DNA of 41,796 nucleotides from Rhizobacter sp. (GTDB lineage Bacteria > Pseudomonadota > Gammaproteobacteria > Burkholderiales > Burkholderiaceae_C). Numbering within the stretch: position 1 is the stretch's first letter; the number at the start of each line of letters is the position of its first letter. A program made the translations under genes and the position numbers. Where the stretch lies: positions 1 through 41,796 of the forward strand of contig JAGNWJ010000015.1 in NCBI GenBank assembly GCA_017986065.1, in the 5' to 3' direction. The notes beneath the pieces were generated by a model that was not told the origin of the DNA, searched no databases, and worked only from the letters and a program-made list of their open reading frames with translations. Of the stretch, positions 34,783 through 41,796 are shown one piece after another.

Positions 34783-36347
34783 GCGGACAGCCAATCCGAT
34801 TCTTCCACCGCGGTGCGATCACCGAAGTCAGCGGGGTGCATCCGACGCTGTCGGTGCTCGACTGGCTGCGCGATCACGCGCGCTGCACCGGCACCAAGGA
34901 AGGCTGCAACGAAGGCGATTGCGGTGCCTGCACCGTCGTCATCGGCGAGCTGCCGGAGCGCACCGACCACCCTGCAGGGCAGGTTCGGGGCCTGAGCCTG
35001 CGCAGCGTCAACGCCTGCCTGCAGTTCCTGCCCACGCTGAACGGCAAGGCGCTGTTCACTGTCGAAGACCTGAAGACCGTGGCTGGCGCTGCGCTCCACC
35101 CGGTGCAGCAGGCGATGGTCGAGTGCCACGGCTCGCAATGCGGCTTCTGCACGCCCGGCATCGTGATGTCGCTGTTCGCGGACTACGAGCAGTACCGGGC
35201 CGCCGGCCGTCGGCCGGACCGTCAGCAGATCGCCGATGGCCTGTCGGGCAACCTGTGCCGCTGCACCGGCTACCGGCCGATCCTCGACGCCGGGGAGCGC
35301 ATGTTCGATCTTCCCTCGGTGCAACTCGATACCGCGCCGGTGATTGCGGCACTGCAGTCTCTGCAGCAGACCGGGACATTCAGCTATGGCGCGGCGAATC
35401 GCCATGGCCCTGCGGAAGGTGGCGGATCGCGCATCGATCACTTCCATGCGCCGACCTCGCTGGCCGACCTGGCGGCCCTGCGGCTGGCGAACCCGGCAGC
35501 GAGGCTGCTCGCGGGCTCCACCGACATCGGACTGTGGGTCGCGAAGCAGTTCCGCGACCTGGGTGACATCGTCTACCTCGGCAACGTCACCGAGCTGAAG
35601 CAGGTCGAGACCCGCGACGGCGAATTGCACATCGGCGCAGGCGTGTCGCTCGAGACGGCCTGGCGAGCGCTGGCCGAGCGCTGGCCCGGCGTGGCCGAAG
35701 TGGGCTTGCGTTTCGCCGGCCCGCCGGTGCGTCATGCCGGGACGCTGGGCGGCAACGTGGCCAACGGCTCGCCGATCGGAGACGCGGCGCCGGTGCTGAT
35801 GGCGCTCGATGCTCAGATCGAACTGCGGCGCGGCGACACCGTCCGCCGGCTGCCGCTGCAGTTCTTCTACGTCGACTACATGCGCAACCTGATGCAGCCT
35901 GGTGAATTCGTCCAGGGCCTCGCGGTTCCGCTGGCCGCTTCACGGCGCAGCGTGCGTGCCTACAAGATCAGCAAGCGACACGACTGCGATATCTCGGCGC
36001 TGTGCGCGGCGTTCGCCATCGATGTCGATGGGGGCATGGTGCGTTCGGTGCGGCTGGCCTATGGCGGCATGGCGGCCGTGGTGAAGCGTGCGGCAGCGGC
36101 CGAAGCGGCGCTGGTCGGACGGTCCTGGAGCGCCGAGGCGGTGAAAGCCGCGCAACAGGCACTGGTGCAGGACTTCCAGCCGCTGTCCGACCTGCGCGCC
36201 AGCGCGGATTACCGCCTGCAGGTCGCGGGGAACCTGCTGCAGCGCTTCTGGCTCGAGACGCGAGCCGTCGACCCGTTGCCGGCGCAGGCCACGCGCGTCT
36301 GGCCGATCCGGTCGATGGACAGCGCGAGCGTGGACACGCCACCATGA
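34779..36347 (+). CDS. xdhA: Xanthine dehydrogenase small subunit (2Fe-2S and FAD)
   Basis: A 522-residue subunit. The plant-type [2Fe-2S] domain has Cys43, Cys48, Cys51 and Cys80; the second cluster domain has Cys121, Cys124 (QCGFCTPG) and Cys160, Cys162 (LCRCTGYRP). A FAD-binding domain of the CO-dehydrogenase flavoprotein type starts near residue 215 (LLAGSTDIGLWV, then GTLGGNVANGSPIGD), with the usual C-terminal domain. It passes electrons from the molybdenum site to NAD+. It overlaps uraD and xdhB by four bases each, giving a tight uraD-xdhA-xdhB operon. Confidence 0.96.
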   Translation: MSGQPIRFFHRGAITEVSGVHPTLSVLDWLRDHARCTGTKEGCNEGDCGACTVVIGELPERTDHPAGQVRGLSLRSVNACLQFLPTLNGKALFTVEDLKTVAGAALHPVQQAMVECHGSQCGFCTPGIVMSLFADYEQYRAAGRRPDRQQIADGLSGNLCRCTGYRPILDAGERMFDLPSVQLDTAPVIAALQSLQQTGTFSYGAANRHGPAEGGGSRIDHFHAPTSLADLAALRLANPAARLLAGSTDIGLWVAKQFRDLGDIVYLGNVTELKQVETRDGELHIGAGVSLETAWRALAERWPGVAEVGLRFAGPPVRHAGTLGGNVANGSPIGDAAPVLMALDAQIELRRGDTVRRLPLQFFYVDYMRNLMQPGEFVQGLAVPLAASRRSVRAYKISKRHDCDISALCAAFAIDVDGGMVRSVRLAYGGMAAVVKRAAAAEAALVGRSWSAEAVKAAQQALVQDFQPLSDLRASADYRLQVAGNLLQRFWLETRAVDPLPAQATRVWPIRSMDSASVDTPP

Positions 36348-38782
36348 ACGAGTCGCTCGCCGCTGCGGGATCTGGCTCACCTGCCGAGGCCGTCGAACCG
36401 GTCGGGCCGGTTTCCGCGGGCTGCGCAGGCGTGGGCGTTGGCCGCCCACACGAATCGGCGCACCTGCACGTGGCCGGCGAGGCGCCGTACACCGACGACC
36501 TCCCCGAACTGGTTGGCACCGTGCACATCGCCCTGGGCCTGTCGCCGGTGGCGAGTGGCCGGTTGATCGGCCTTTCGCTCGATCGCGTCAGGGCCATGCC
36601 GGGTGTCGTGGCGGTGTTCACCGGCGCCGACTTCCCGGGCCCCAACGATTGCGGTGCGATCGTCCACGACGAGCCCATCCTGGCGACCATCTCGTTCGAC
36701 GGACCGGACTCCTGCGTTGGCGAGCTGCGCTACCTCGGGCAGCCGGTGTTTGCGGTGGTTGCCGACACCCGCGATGCAGCCCGCCGCGCCGCTGCGCAGG
36801 CCCCGCACGTGATGACCATCGTGCCGCTGCCTGCGGTGCTGACGATCCAGGAGGCGCACGCGCGGTCCGACTACGTGCTGCCTCCCCTGCATCTGAACCG
36901 CAGCATCAGCGGCCGGGGTGCGCGCGCCGCGATCGAAGCCGCACCGCATCGCCTGAGCGGCGGGTTCGAGATCGGCGGGCAGGAGCATTTCTACCTCGAA
37001 GGCCAGATCAGCTTTGCGCAGCCCACGGAGGACGACGGGCTGCTGGTGCGTTGCTCGACCCAGCACCCGAGCGAGATGCAACATGTCGTGGCAACCGCGC
37101 TGAAGCTGCCTGCGCATCGGGTGCGTGTCGAATGCCGTCGCATGGGCGGCGGATTCGGAGGCAAGGAATCGCAGTCGGCCCCGTTCGCCTGCATTGCCGC
37201 GCTGGTCGCGCGCCGGCTCGATCGACCGGCCAAGCTGCGCCTGGATCGCGACGACGACTTCATGGTGACGGGCCGTCGCCACGGCTTCCACATCGACTAT
37301 GACGTCGGTCACGACGGCGAGGGCCGGGTGCTTGGCGCCGAGGTCACGCTGCTCGCGAACGCCGGGCACTCGGCCGACCTGTCGGCACCGGTGATGTCGC
37401 GCGCGCTGTGCCACGTCGACAACGCCTACTGGCTGCCCGAGGTTGCGTTGCACGGCTTCTGCTGCCGCACGAACACGCAGAGCAACACGGCGTTCCGCGG
37501 TTTCGGCGGGCCGCAGGGGGCGATCGCGATCGAGTTCATCCTCGACGGCATCGCCCGACGGCTGGGCCTCGATCCGCTCGATGTGCGCCGCGCCAACTTC
37601 TACGGCGTGGACGAGCGCAACACCGCGCCGTATGGCCAGCTCATCGCGGACAACATCCTCCAGCCGCTGGTCGATCGCCTGGAGCACACCAGCGACTACC
37701 TCTCTCGCCGTGCCGCCATCGCGCTGTTCAACGCGGGCAGCCCGGTGCTGAAGCGGGGAATGGCGCTCACGCCAGTGAAGTTCGGCATTGCGTTCAACCT
37801 GTCGCACCTCAACCAGGCCGGTGCCCTGGTGCATGTCTACACCGATGGCAGCGTGCTGGTGAACCACGGCGGCACCGAGATGGGGCAGGGGCTGAACACC
37901 AAGGTCGCGCAGGTGGTCGCGCACGAACTGGGCATCGCCTTCGAGCGCGTGCGCGTGACCGCGACCGACACCGACAAGGTGGTCAACACGTCAGCCACGG
38001 CTGCATCCACCGGCACCGACCTCAACGGCAAGGCGGCACAGAACGCGGCGCGCCGGATTCGCGATCGCCTGGCAGCCTTCGCGTCGGGCTTGCACGGGGG
38101 CGAGGCGGCTGGGGTGATCTTCGCCAACGATGCGGTCCGCGTCGGTGATCGGACCCTGTCGTTCACCGACCTGGTTGCGCAGGCGTACGTGGGCCGCGTG
38201 CAGCTGTGGTCCGATGGTTACTACGCGACGCCGGGACTGCACTGGGACCGCGAGACGATGCAGGGGCATCCGTTCCAGTACCACGCCTTTGGTGCGGCGG
38301 TCAGCGAAGTCGTCGTGGACACGCTGACCGGTGAATGGAAGCTGCTGCGCGCCGACCTGCTCCACGACGTCGGCACCTCGTTGAATCCCGCGATCGACAT
38401 CGGCCAGATCGAGGGCGGCTTCATCCAGGGCATGGGTTGGCTGACCACCGAAGAACTGGTGTGGCATCCGGCGGACGGGTCGGCGCAGGCCGGTCGCCTG
38501 ATGACCCACGCACCGAGCACCTACAAGATACCGACCGCCAACGACTGTCCGGCGATCCTCGACGTGAGGCTTTACGACGCGCCGAACCCGGCCGACACGA
38601 TCCATCGCAGCAAGGCGGTCGGTGAACCGCCGCTGCTGCTGTCGTTCTCGGTGTTCTTCGCGATCCGGGACGCGGTCTCGGCCGCGGGCGGCCACCGCGT
38701 CGACCCGCCGCTGAACGCCCCGGCAACGCCGGAGGCGATCCTGCGGGCGGTCATGGCAGTTCAGGCGACGGGCGTCGCCTGA
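36344..38782 (+). CDS. xdhB: Xanthine dehydrogenase molybdopterin subunit
   Basis: An 812-residue catalytic subunit that oxidises hypoxanthine and xanthine to urate at a molybdenum centre. After a short variable N-terminus, GVGVGRPHESAHLHVAGEAPYTDD opens the first domain. Cofactor motifs: RMGGGFGGKESQ, AFRGFGGPQG, GGTEMGQGLNTKVAQ, and the C-terminal catalytic Glu in AVGEPPLLLS. The ATG at 36344, coupled to the xdhA stop, is right; longer in-frame readings back to 36002 run through xdhA. The gene ends 12 bases before the convergent ompW-like gene. Confidence 0.96.
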   Translation: MNESLAAAGSGSPAEAVEPVGPVSAGCAGVGVGRPHESAHLHVAGEAPYTDDLPELVGTVHIALGLSPVASGRLIGLSLDRVRAMPGVVAVFTGADFPGPNDCGAIVHDEPILATISFDGPDSCVGELRYLGQPVFAVVADTRDAARRAAAQAPHVMTIVPLPAVLTIQEAHARSDYVLPPLHLNRSISGRGARAAIEAAPHRLSGGFEIGGQEHFYLEGQISFAQPTEDDGLLVRCSTQHPSEMQHVVATALKLPAHRVRVECRRMGGGFGGKESQSAPFACIAALVARRLDRPAKLRLDRDDDFMVTGRRHGFHIDYDVGHDGEGRVLGAEVTLLANAGHSADLSAPVMSRALCHVDNAYWLPEVALHGFCCRTNTQSNTAFRGFGGPQGAIAIEFILDGIARRLGLDPLDVRRANFYGVDERNTAPYGQLIADNILQPLVDRLEHTSDYLSRRAAIALFNAGSPVLKRGMALTPVKFGIAFNLSHLNQAGALVHVYTDGSVLVNHGGTEMGQGLNTKVAQVVAHELGIAFERVRVTATDTDKVVNTSATAASTGTDLNGKAAQNAARRIRDRLAAFASGLHGGEAAGVIFANDAVRVGDRTLSFTDLVAQAYVGRVQLWSDGYYATPGLHWDRETMQGHPFQYHAFGAAVSEVVVDTLTGEWKLLRADLLHDVGTSLNPAIDIGQIEGGFIQGMGWLTTEELVWHPADGSAQAGRLMTHAPSTYKIPTANDCPAILDVRLYDAPNPADTIHRSKAVGEPPLLLSFSVFFAIRDAVSAAGGHRVDPPLNAPATPEAILRAVMAVQATGVA

Positions 38783-38794
38783 GAGGGCCTTCGA

Positions 38795-39427
38795 TCAGAA
38801 GCGATAGCCGATGCCGAAGCCGATCAGCCACGGGTCGAGCTTGAGTTCGCCCACCTTGGTACCGCTCGACTTGACGGCGGTGTCGATCCCGACCTTCTTC
38901 ACGTCGACGTTGAAGTAGACGTTCGGTGCGATCTTGTAGTCGAAGCCGATCTGTCCAGCAGCGCCGAAGCTGCTTCTATCGAGGCTCGGATGCAGCGCTG
39001 CCTTCACGCCGGGCGAGAAATGCACGTCCGAGATGCGCGTCCAGTTGACACCTGCACCAACATACGGCTTGAAGTTCCCGAAATCGGTGAAGTGGTACTG
39101 CAGCAGCAGCGTCGGCGGCGTGTGCTTCAAGGAGCCGATGTGATCCCCGCCCGCGCGCAGATCCTGCTTCTGCGGATACGTCACCACCAGTTCGGCAGCG
39201 ATGTTCGGCGTGAGGAAGTACGAGACGTCGAGTTCCGGGATCCACCGGTTGTTGATCGACAGGTCGAGCCCGGTCGAGTCCTTGTTGCGGCTGTCGAGGT
39301 GGAGGGCGCGAACACGGACCATCCATGGACCTTCCTGGGCCTGCGCCTGTACCGCCACCGGCACAGCCGCGCTGCTTGCGAGAGCCAGTACCAGAGCGAC
39401 CTTTTTCAGATTCTTGGTTGTCATCAT
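38795..39427 (-). CDS. OmpW-family outer-membrane protein
   Basis: A 210-residue eight-stranded barrel. The signal peptide ends near AVQAQAQ (about residue 30). The mature start EGPWMVRVRALHLD and the later FLTPNIAAELVVTYPQ, LKHTPPTLLLQYHF, FKPYVGAGVNWT and the terminal GFGIGYRF (final Phe for barrel assembly) are OmpW signatures. Members form narrow hydrophobic-solute channels and often respond to stress. Two adjacent ATG codons (39427, 39424) could start it, with AGGA upstream. It splits xdhB from xdhC on the opposite strand. Confidence 0.93.
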   Translation of the reverse strand: MMTTKNLKKVALVLALASSAAVPVAVQAQAQEGPWMVRVRALHLDSRNKDSTGLDLSINNRWIPELDVSYFLTPNIAAELVVTYPQKQDLRAGGDHIGSLKHTPPTLLLQYHFTDFGNFKPYVGAGVNWTRISDVHFSPGVKAALHPSLDRSSFGAAGQIGFDYKIAPNVYFNVDVKKVGIDTAVKSSGTKVGELKLDPWLIGFGIGYRF

Positions 39428-39593
39428 TTTTATGTCCTGCGTGCAGAGGAAACACTCCTCGAAAGGAATTTCATACCCGTTGGATGGACCGAATGTTGCG
39501 GTGCGTCAAGGTTTCTGCGCGTTGTGTTTTCGAGCAACATCCCGACCGATTCGCTGGGGTGTTTCTCGATCTGCACGATCGTCTCGCTCCCAC

Positions 39594-39599
39594 TACATT
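39594..39599 (+). promoter_or_regulatory. Candidate -10 box for the phasin-like gene
   Basis: TACATT stands 25 bases before ATG 39625 within the 197-base divergent gap between the OmpW and phasin-like genes. The -35 region is weak. Nothing else definite was seen in this gap. Confidence 0.3.
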
Positions 39600-39624
39600 C
39601 GTTGTCACTTCTCGAGGAGTTCCC

Positions 39625-40029
39625 ATGCCACGCCGTCCCCGGATTCCCCCCTTCACGACCCTCGCTGCGGAGCTCGCGTGGGCCGTGCCTCAGGTGGTCG
39701 CGCACAGGCTTGCGCGCATGGCCGTGGCGGGTGCTGCTCCATCCCCCCGAGATCGCAGGGAATTCGCCCTGATGAACGCCGAGAAGAACGACGCCTTCCA
39801 CGAGTCCTGGGCCGCGATGACCGCGCAGACGCTGCATGTCCAGCAGACGCTCGTCACGTCGTTGCTGCGATCCATCGGGCTGCCCCCGCCCTCGGGTGCT
39901 TCGCCTTCCGCTGAAGCGCTGATGCCCTGGAACGATGCGGCGCTCGGCGTGCTGCGACACGGCATGGTGCCCGTGCACCGCCGCGCAGTGGCCAATGCGA
40001 AGCGCCTGGGTCGAACGAAGCTTCGGTGA
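39625..40029 (+). CDS. Phasin-like polyhydroxyalkanoate granule-associated protein
   Basis: A 134-residue basic, helical protein. MPRRPRIPPFTTLAAELAW, then VVAHRLARMAVAGAAPSPRDRREF and LMNAEKNDAFHESWAAM, follow the pattern I know from small granule-associated phasins of Burkholderiales (I-A-H-R-T-x-R-M followed by RDRREF and EK). Such proteins coat PHA granules. GAGGAG spaced five bases before ATG 39625 settles the start; the frame is open further upstream without homology. It lies between the OmpW gene (divergent) and xdhC (64 bases downstream), an unexpected place for storage-granule functions. Confidence 0.75.
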   Translation: MPRRPRIPPFTTLAAELAWAVPQVVAHRLARMAVAGAAPSPRDRREFALMNAEKNDAFHESWAAMTAQTLHVQQTLVTSLLRSIGLPPPSGASPSAEALMPWNDAALGVLRHGMVPVHRRAVANAKRLGRTKLR

Positions 40030-40093
40030 AGCGCGGGCCCGCATGGATGGCCTGCGATGACGTGCATCACGCCGGCTCCGCATCGATGGACCG

Positions 40094-40897
40094 ATGAACT
40101 TCCTTCGTGACACCGCCTGCGGCTGGCTCGCCAGCGGTGAGCCGGCGGTGCTCGTCGAGGTGCTGGAGGCCCGCGGCTCGACGCCGCGCGAAGCGGGAGC
40201 GCGGATGCTGGTGAGCACCTCTGCGGCGGCCGGCACGGTCGGTGGCGGCCACCTCGAACTGAAGGCGATGGAGCACGCCCGCCAGATGCTGCACGGTGGG
40301 CCCGCGGAACTGCAGGTGCGCTACCCGCTCGGCCCGTCCCTCGGGCAGTGCTGCGGAGGGGTGGTCACGCTGGGTTTTTCGCGACTGAGTGCCGAGACGC
40401 TGGCCGTCTGGCCGGACGAGACGGCTCGCTTCCACCTGCAACTCCACGGTGCTGGCCACGTCGGGCGTGCGGTCGCGCGGCTGCTCGCCGAACTGCCGGT
40501 CACGGTCGACTGGATCGACGAGCGCGACAGAGAGTTTCCCCAGACGTTGGGGGGTGCCGGCTGGCCTGCGCACATACGCAGGCGTCCGGCAGACGATGCG
40601 GAAGTCGAAGTGTCCCTCGCCGCGCCGGGGGTCCGCTATCTGGTGATGACGCACAGGCACGACCTCGACCTGCGCATCACCGAGGCGATCCTGAAACGAG
40701 GCGACTTCGGATTCCTCGGTCTGATCGGATCGCAGACCAAGCGGCAGCGCTTCGTGCATCACCTCGAGTCGCGCGGTATTCCTGCAGCGGTGCTGGCACG
40801 AATGACCTGCCCGATCGGACTGCCGGGCATCACCGGCAAGGAGCCCGCGGTGCTGGCACTGGCGGTGGTGGCCCAACTGATGACCGGTCGCCCCTAG
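40094..40897 (+). CDS. xdhC: Xanthine dehydrogenase accessory protein XdhC
   Basis: A 267-residue maturation factor that binds molybdenum cofactor, promotes its sulfuration and delivers it to XdhB. The N-terminal CoxI/XdhC domain has EVLEARGSTPREAGARMLV and GTVGGGHLELKA; QCCGGVVTLGF includes the conserved Cys pair. The C-terminal Rossmann domain begins LHGAGHVGRAVARLLAELP and contains MTHRHDLDLRI, GFLGLIGSQTKRQRF and CPIGLPGITGKEPA. All motifs are intact. It is detached from xdhAB by two unrelated genes but on the same strand. Confidence 0.95.
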   Translation: MNFLRDTACGWLASGEPAVLVEVLEARGSTPREAGARMLVSTSAAAGTVGGGHLELKAMEHARQMLHGGPAELQVRYPLGPSLGQCCGGVVTLGFSRLSAETLAVWPDETARFHLQLHGAGHVGRAVARLLAELPVTVDWIDERDREFPQTLGGAGWPAHIRRRPADDAEVEVSLAAPGVRYLVMTHRHDLDLRITEAILKRGDFGFLGLIGSQTKRQRFVHHLESRGIPAAVLARMTCPIGLPGITGKEPAVLALAVVAQLMTGRP

Positions 40898-40938
40898 CTA
40901 CGAACGACCCTTCGTCGTCCCGGTGCAAGGCCGATCGT

Positions 40939-40944
40939 TAGAGT
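40939..40944 (+). promoter_or_regulatory. Candidate -10 box before the DUF429 gene
   Basis: TAGAGT ends seven bases before the GTG at 40952, so transcription would begin at the start codon. No Shine-Dalgarno is visible and the -35 region is weak. Confidence 0.25.
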
Positions 40945-40951
40945 CGATGCC

Positions 40952-41796
40952 GTGGCTTCCGAACCCCTGCACCCGCCTGCGAGCGACTTCGATCACCAGG
41001 CGCCGCCGCAAGCCCGCGCCGGCCCGGGCCGCGTAGCCGGCATCGACTTCACCAGCCGACCGACGTCGCGCAAGCCGATCGTCGTTGCGCTAGGAACCTT
41101 CGACGGGCACAGCGTGCGTCTCGATGCCTTGCAGGCGCATGCGGCCTTCGACGATTTCAGCGCCTGGTTGCGCGCTCCGGGCGACTGGGTCGGTGCCTTC
41201 GATCTTCCGTTCGGCTTGCCGCGAGAACTCGTCGAAACGCTGGGTTGGCCCACCGAATGGCTGTCGCTGATCCATCACTATGCGGCGCTGTCGCGCGAAC
41301 AGATCCGCAGCACCTTCGCCGCGTTCTGTGACGCGCGTCCCGTCGGCGGCAAGTTCGCGCACCGCGCCTGCGACGGGCCGGCCGGGTCGTCGCCGTCGAT
41401 GAAGTGGGTCAACCCTCCGGTCGCGTACATGCTGCATGCGGGCGTGCCGCTGCTGCTCGCGGCCGGGGTGCATTTGCCCGGTCTGCACGCGGGCGCCGGT
41501 GCAGCAGACGCGTGCCGTGTTGCGGTCGAGGGCTACCCGGGCCTGCTCGCCCGCGAGGTGCTGGGCAGCCGTTCCTACAAGAGCGACGACAAGGCGCGTC
41601 AGACCCCCGATCGCCTGATCGCCCGCAAGGATCTGATCGACGCGCTCGAGCAGGGCCGCACGCGGCTCGCACTGCGACTGCGCCTGAGCCATGCGCAGCG
41701 CGATGCGCTGGTGGCCGATGCCAGCGGCGACCGCCTCGACGCGGTGCTGTGCATGCTGCAGGCCGGCTGGGCGCGTGCCGCACCGGACTTCGGCCG
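40952..41796 (+). CDS. DUF429 domain-containing protein (3' end outside window)
   Basis: An open frame of 281 codons from GTG 40952 to the window edge. After about 27 non-conserved residues, RVAGIDFTSRPTSRKPIVVALG gives the RNase-H-like opening with the acidic residue of DUF429. Other family features are WVGAFDLPFGLPRE, a central KWVNPPVAYMLHAGVPLLL, and VEGYPGLLAREVLGSRSYK, then DRLDAVLCMLQAGWA near the edge. The function of DUF429 is not established, though the fold suggests a nuclease-like enzyme. No in-frame alternative start exists between the xdhC stop and this GTG. Confidence 0.82.
   Translation, partial: MASEPLHPPASDFDHQAPPQARAGPGRVAGIDFTSRPTSRKPIVVALGTFDGHSVRLDALQAHAAFDDFSAWLRAPGDWVGAFDLPFGLPRELVETLGWPTEWLSLIHHYAALSREQIRSTFAAFCDARPVGGKFAHRACDGPAGSSPSMKWVNPPVAYMLHAGVPLLLAAGVHLPGLHAGAGAADACRVAVEGYPGLLAREVLGSRSYKSDDKARQTPDRLIARKDLIDALEQGRTRLALRLRLSHAQRDALVADASGDRLDAVLCMLQAGWARAAPDFG

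Noticed and set aside
34498-34794. Short minus-strand frames opposite uraD and xdhA
   Set aside because: Both uraD and xdhA have complete family motifs on the plus strand; the antisense frames show none.

Overview
The window reads as a chromosomal segment of a high-GC betaproteobacterium, most likely order Burkholderiales (Sphaerotilus/Leptothrix/Rubrivivax-like relatives are possible). The pointers are uniformly GC-rich third codon positions, the gene order ubiJ-ubiB / fmdB-DUF502-aspS / nudB-endonuclease-clsB, an EpsE/EpsL exopolysaccharide system of the exosortase-B kind, a phasin-like protein and a PuuD-type urate hydroxylase. I see no tRNA, rRNA, CRISPR array, insertion sequence or prophage. 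Coding density is very high; the longest stretch without a gene is about 246 bases (5706-5951).

Layout. (1) 1-5705: edge of an exopolysaccharide locus. The end of EpsE is on the plus strand and meets a minus-strand operon epsL-galE-manC-ugd, which supplies UDP-galactose, GDP-mannose and UDP-glucuronate plus an outer-membrane barrel. (2) 5952-15739: housekeeping block with ubiquinone synthesis (UbiJ, UbiB), a FmdB zinc ribbon, a DUF502 membrane protein, AspRS (with residues typical of the non-discriminating type), minCDE, NudB, an EEP-family phosphodiesterase and cardiolipin synthase ClsB. (3) 15842-20122: a DNA-end-processing pair (metallo-beta-lactamase exonuclease and ATP-dependent ligase), then glutathione reductase.

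(4) 20230-29588: the unusual part. A divergent and convergent gene group encodes a Ser/Thr kinase with zinc ribbon, a TerY-like VWA protein and a membrane-anchored PP2C phosphatase (together a TerY-P-type triad). With them are a PrsW-family intramembrane metalloprotease, a membrane adaptor that joins a helical cytoplasmic domain to a SlyB-like glycine zipper, an ECF-like sigma factor with a large insertion, and a zinc-finger anti-sigma factor with one membrane segment and a Sel1 repeat. The kinase and the PrsW protein end in the same roughly 85-residue domain, which ties the two arms of the cluster together. The inferred picture is an envelope-sensing phospho-signalling system that releases a sigma factor by regulated proteolysis.

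(5) 29707-40897: purine catabolism. Guanine deaminase and an adenine/adenosine deaminase make xanthine and hypoxanthine (or inosine); XdhA/XdhB with maturation factor XdhC make urate; PuuD, UraH and UraD carry urate to S-allantoin. An OmpW barrel and a phasin-like protein sit between xdhB and xdhC. (6) 40952-end: a DUF429 protein cut by the window edge.

All functional calls come from reading motifs and remembered family features; no searches were run.
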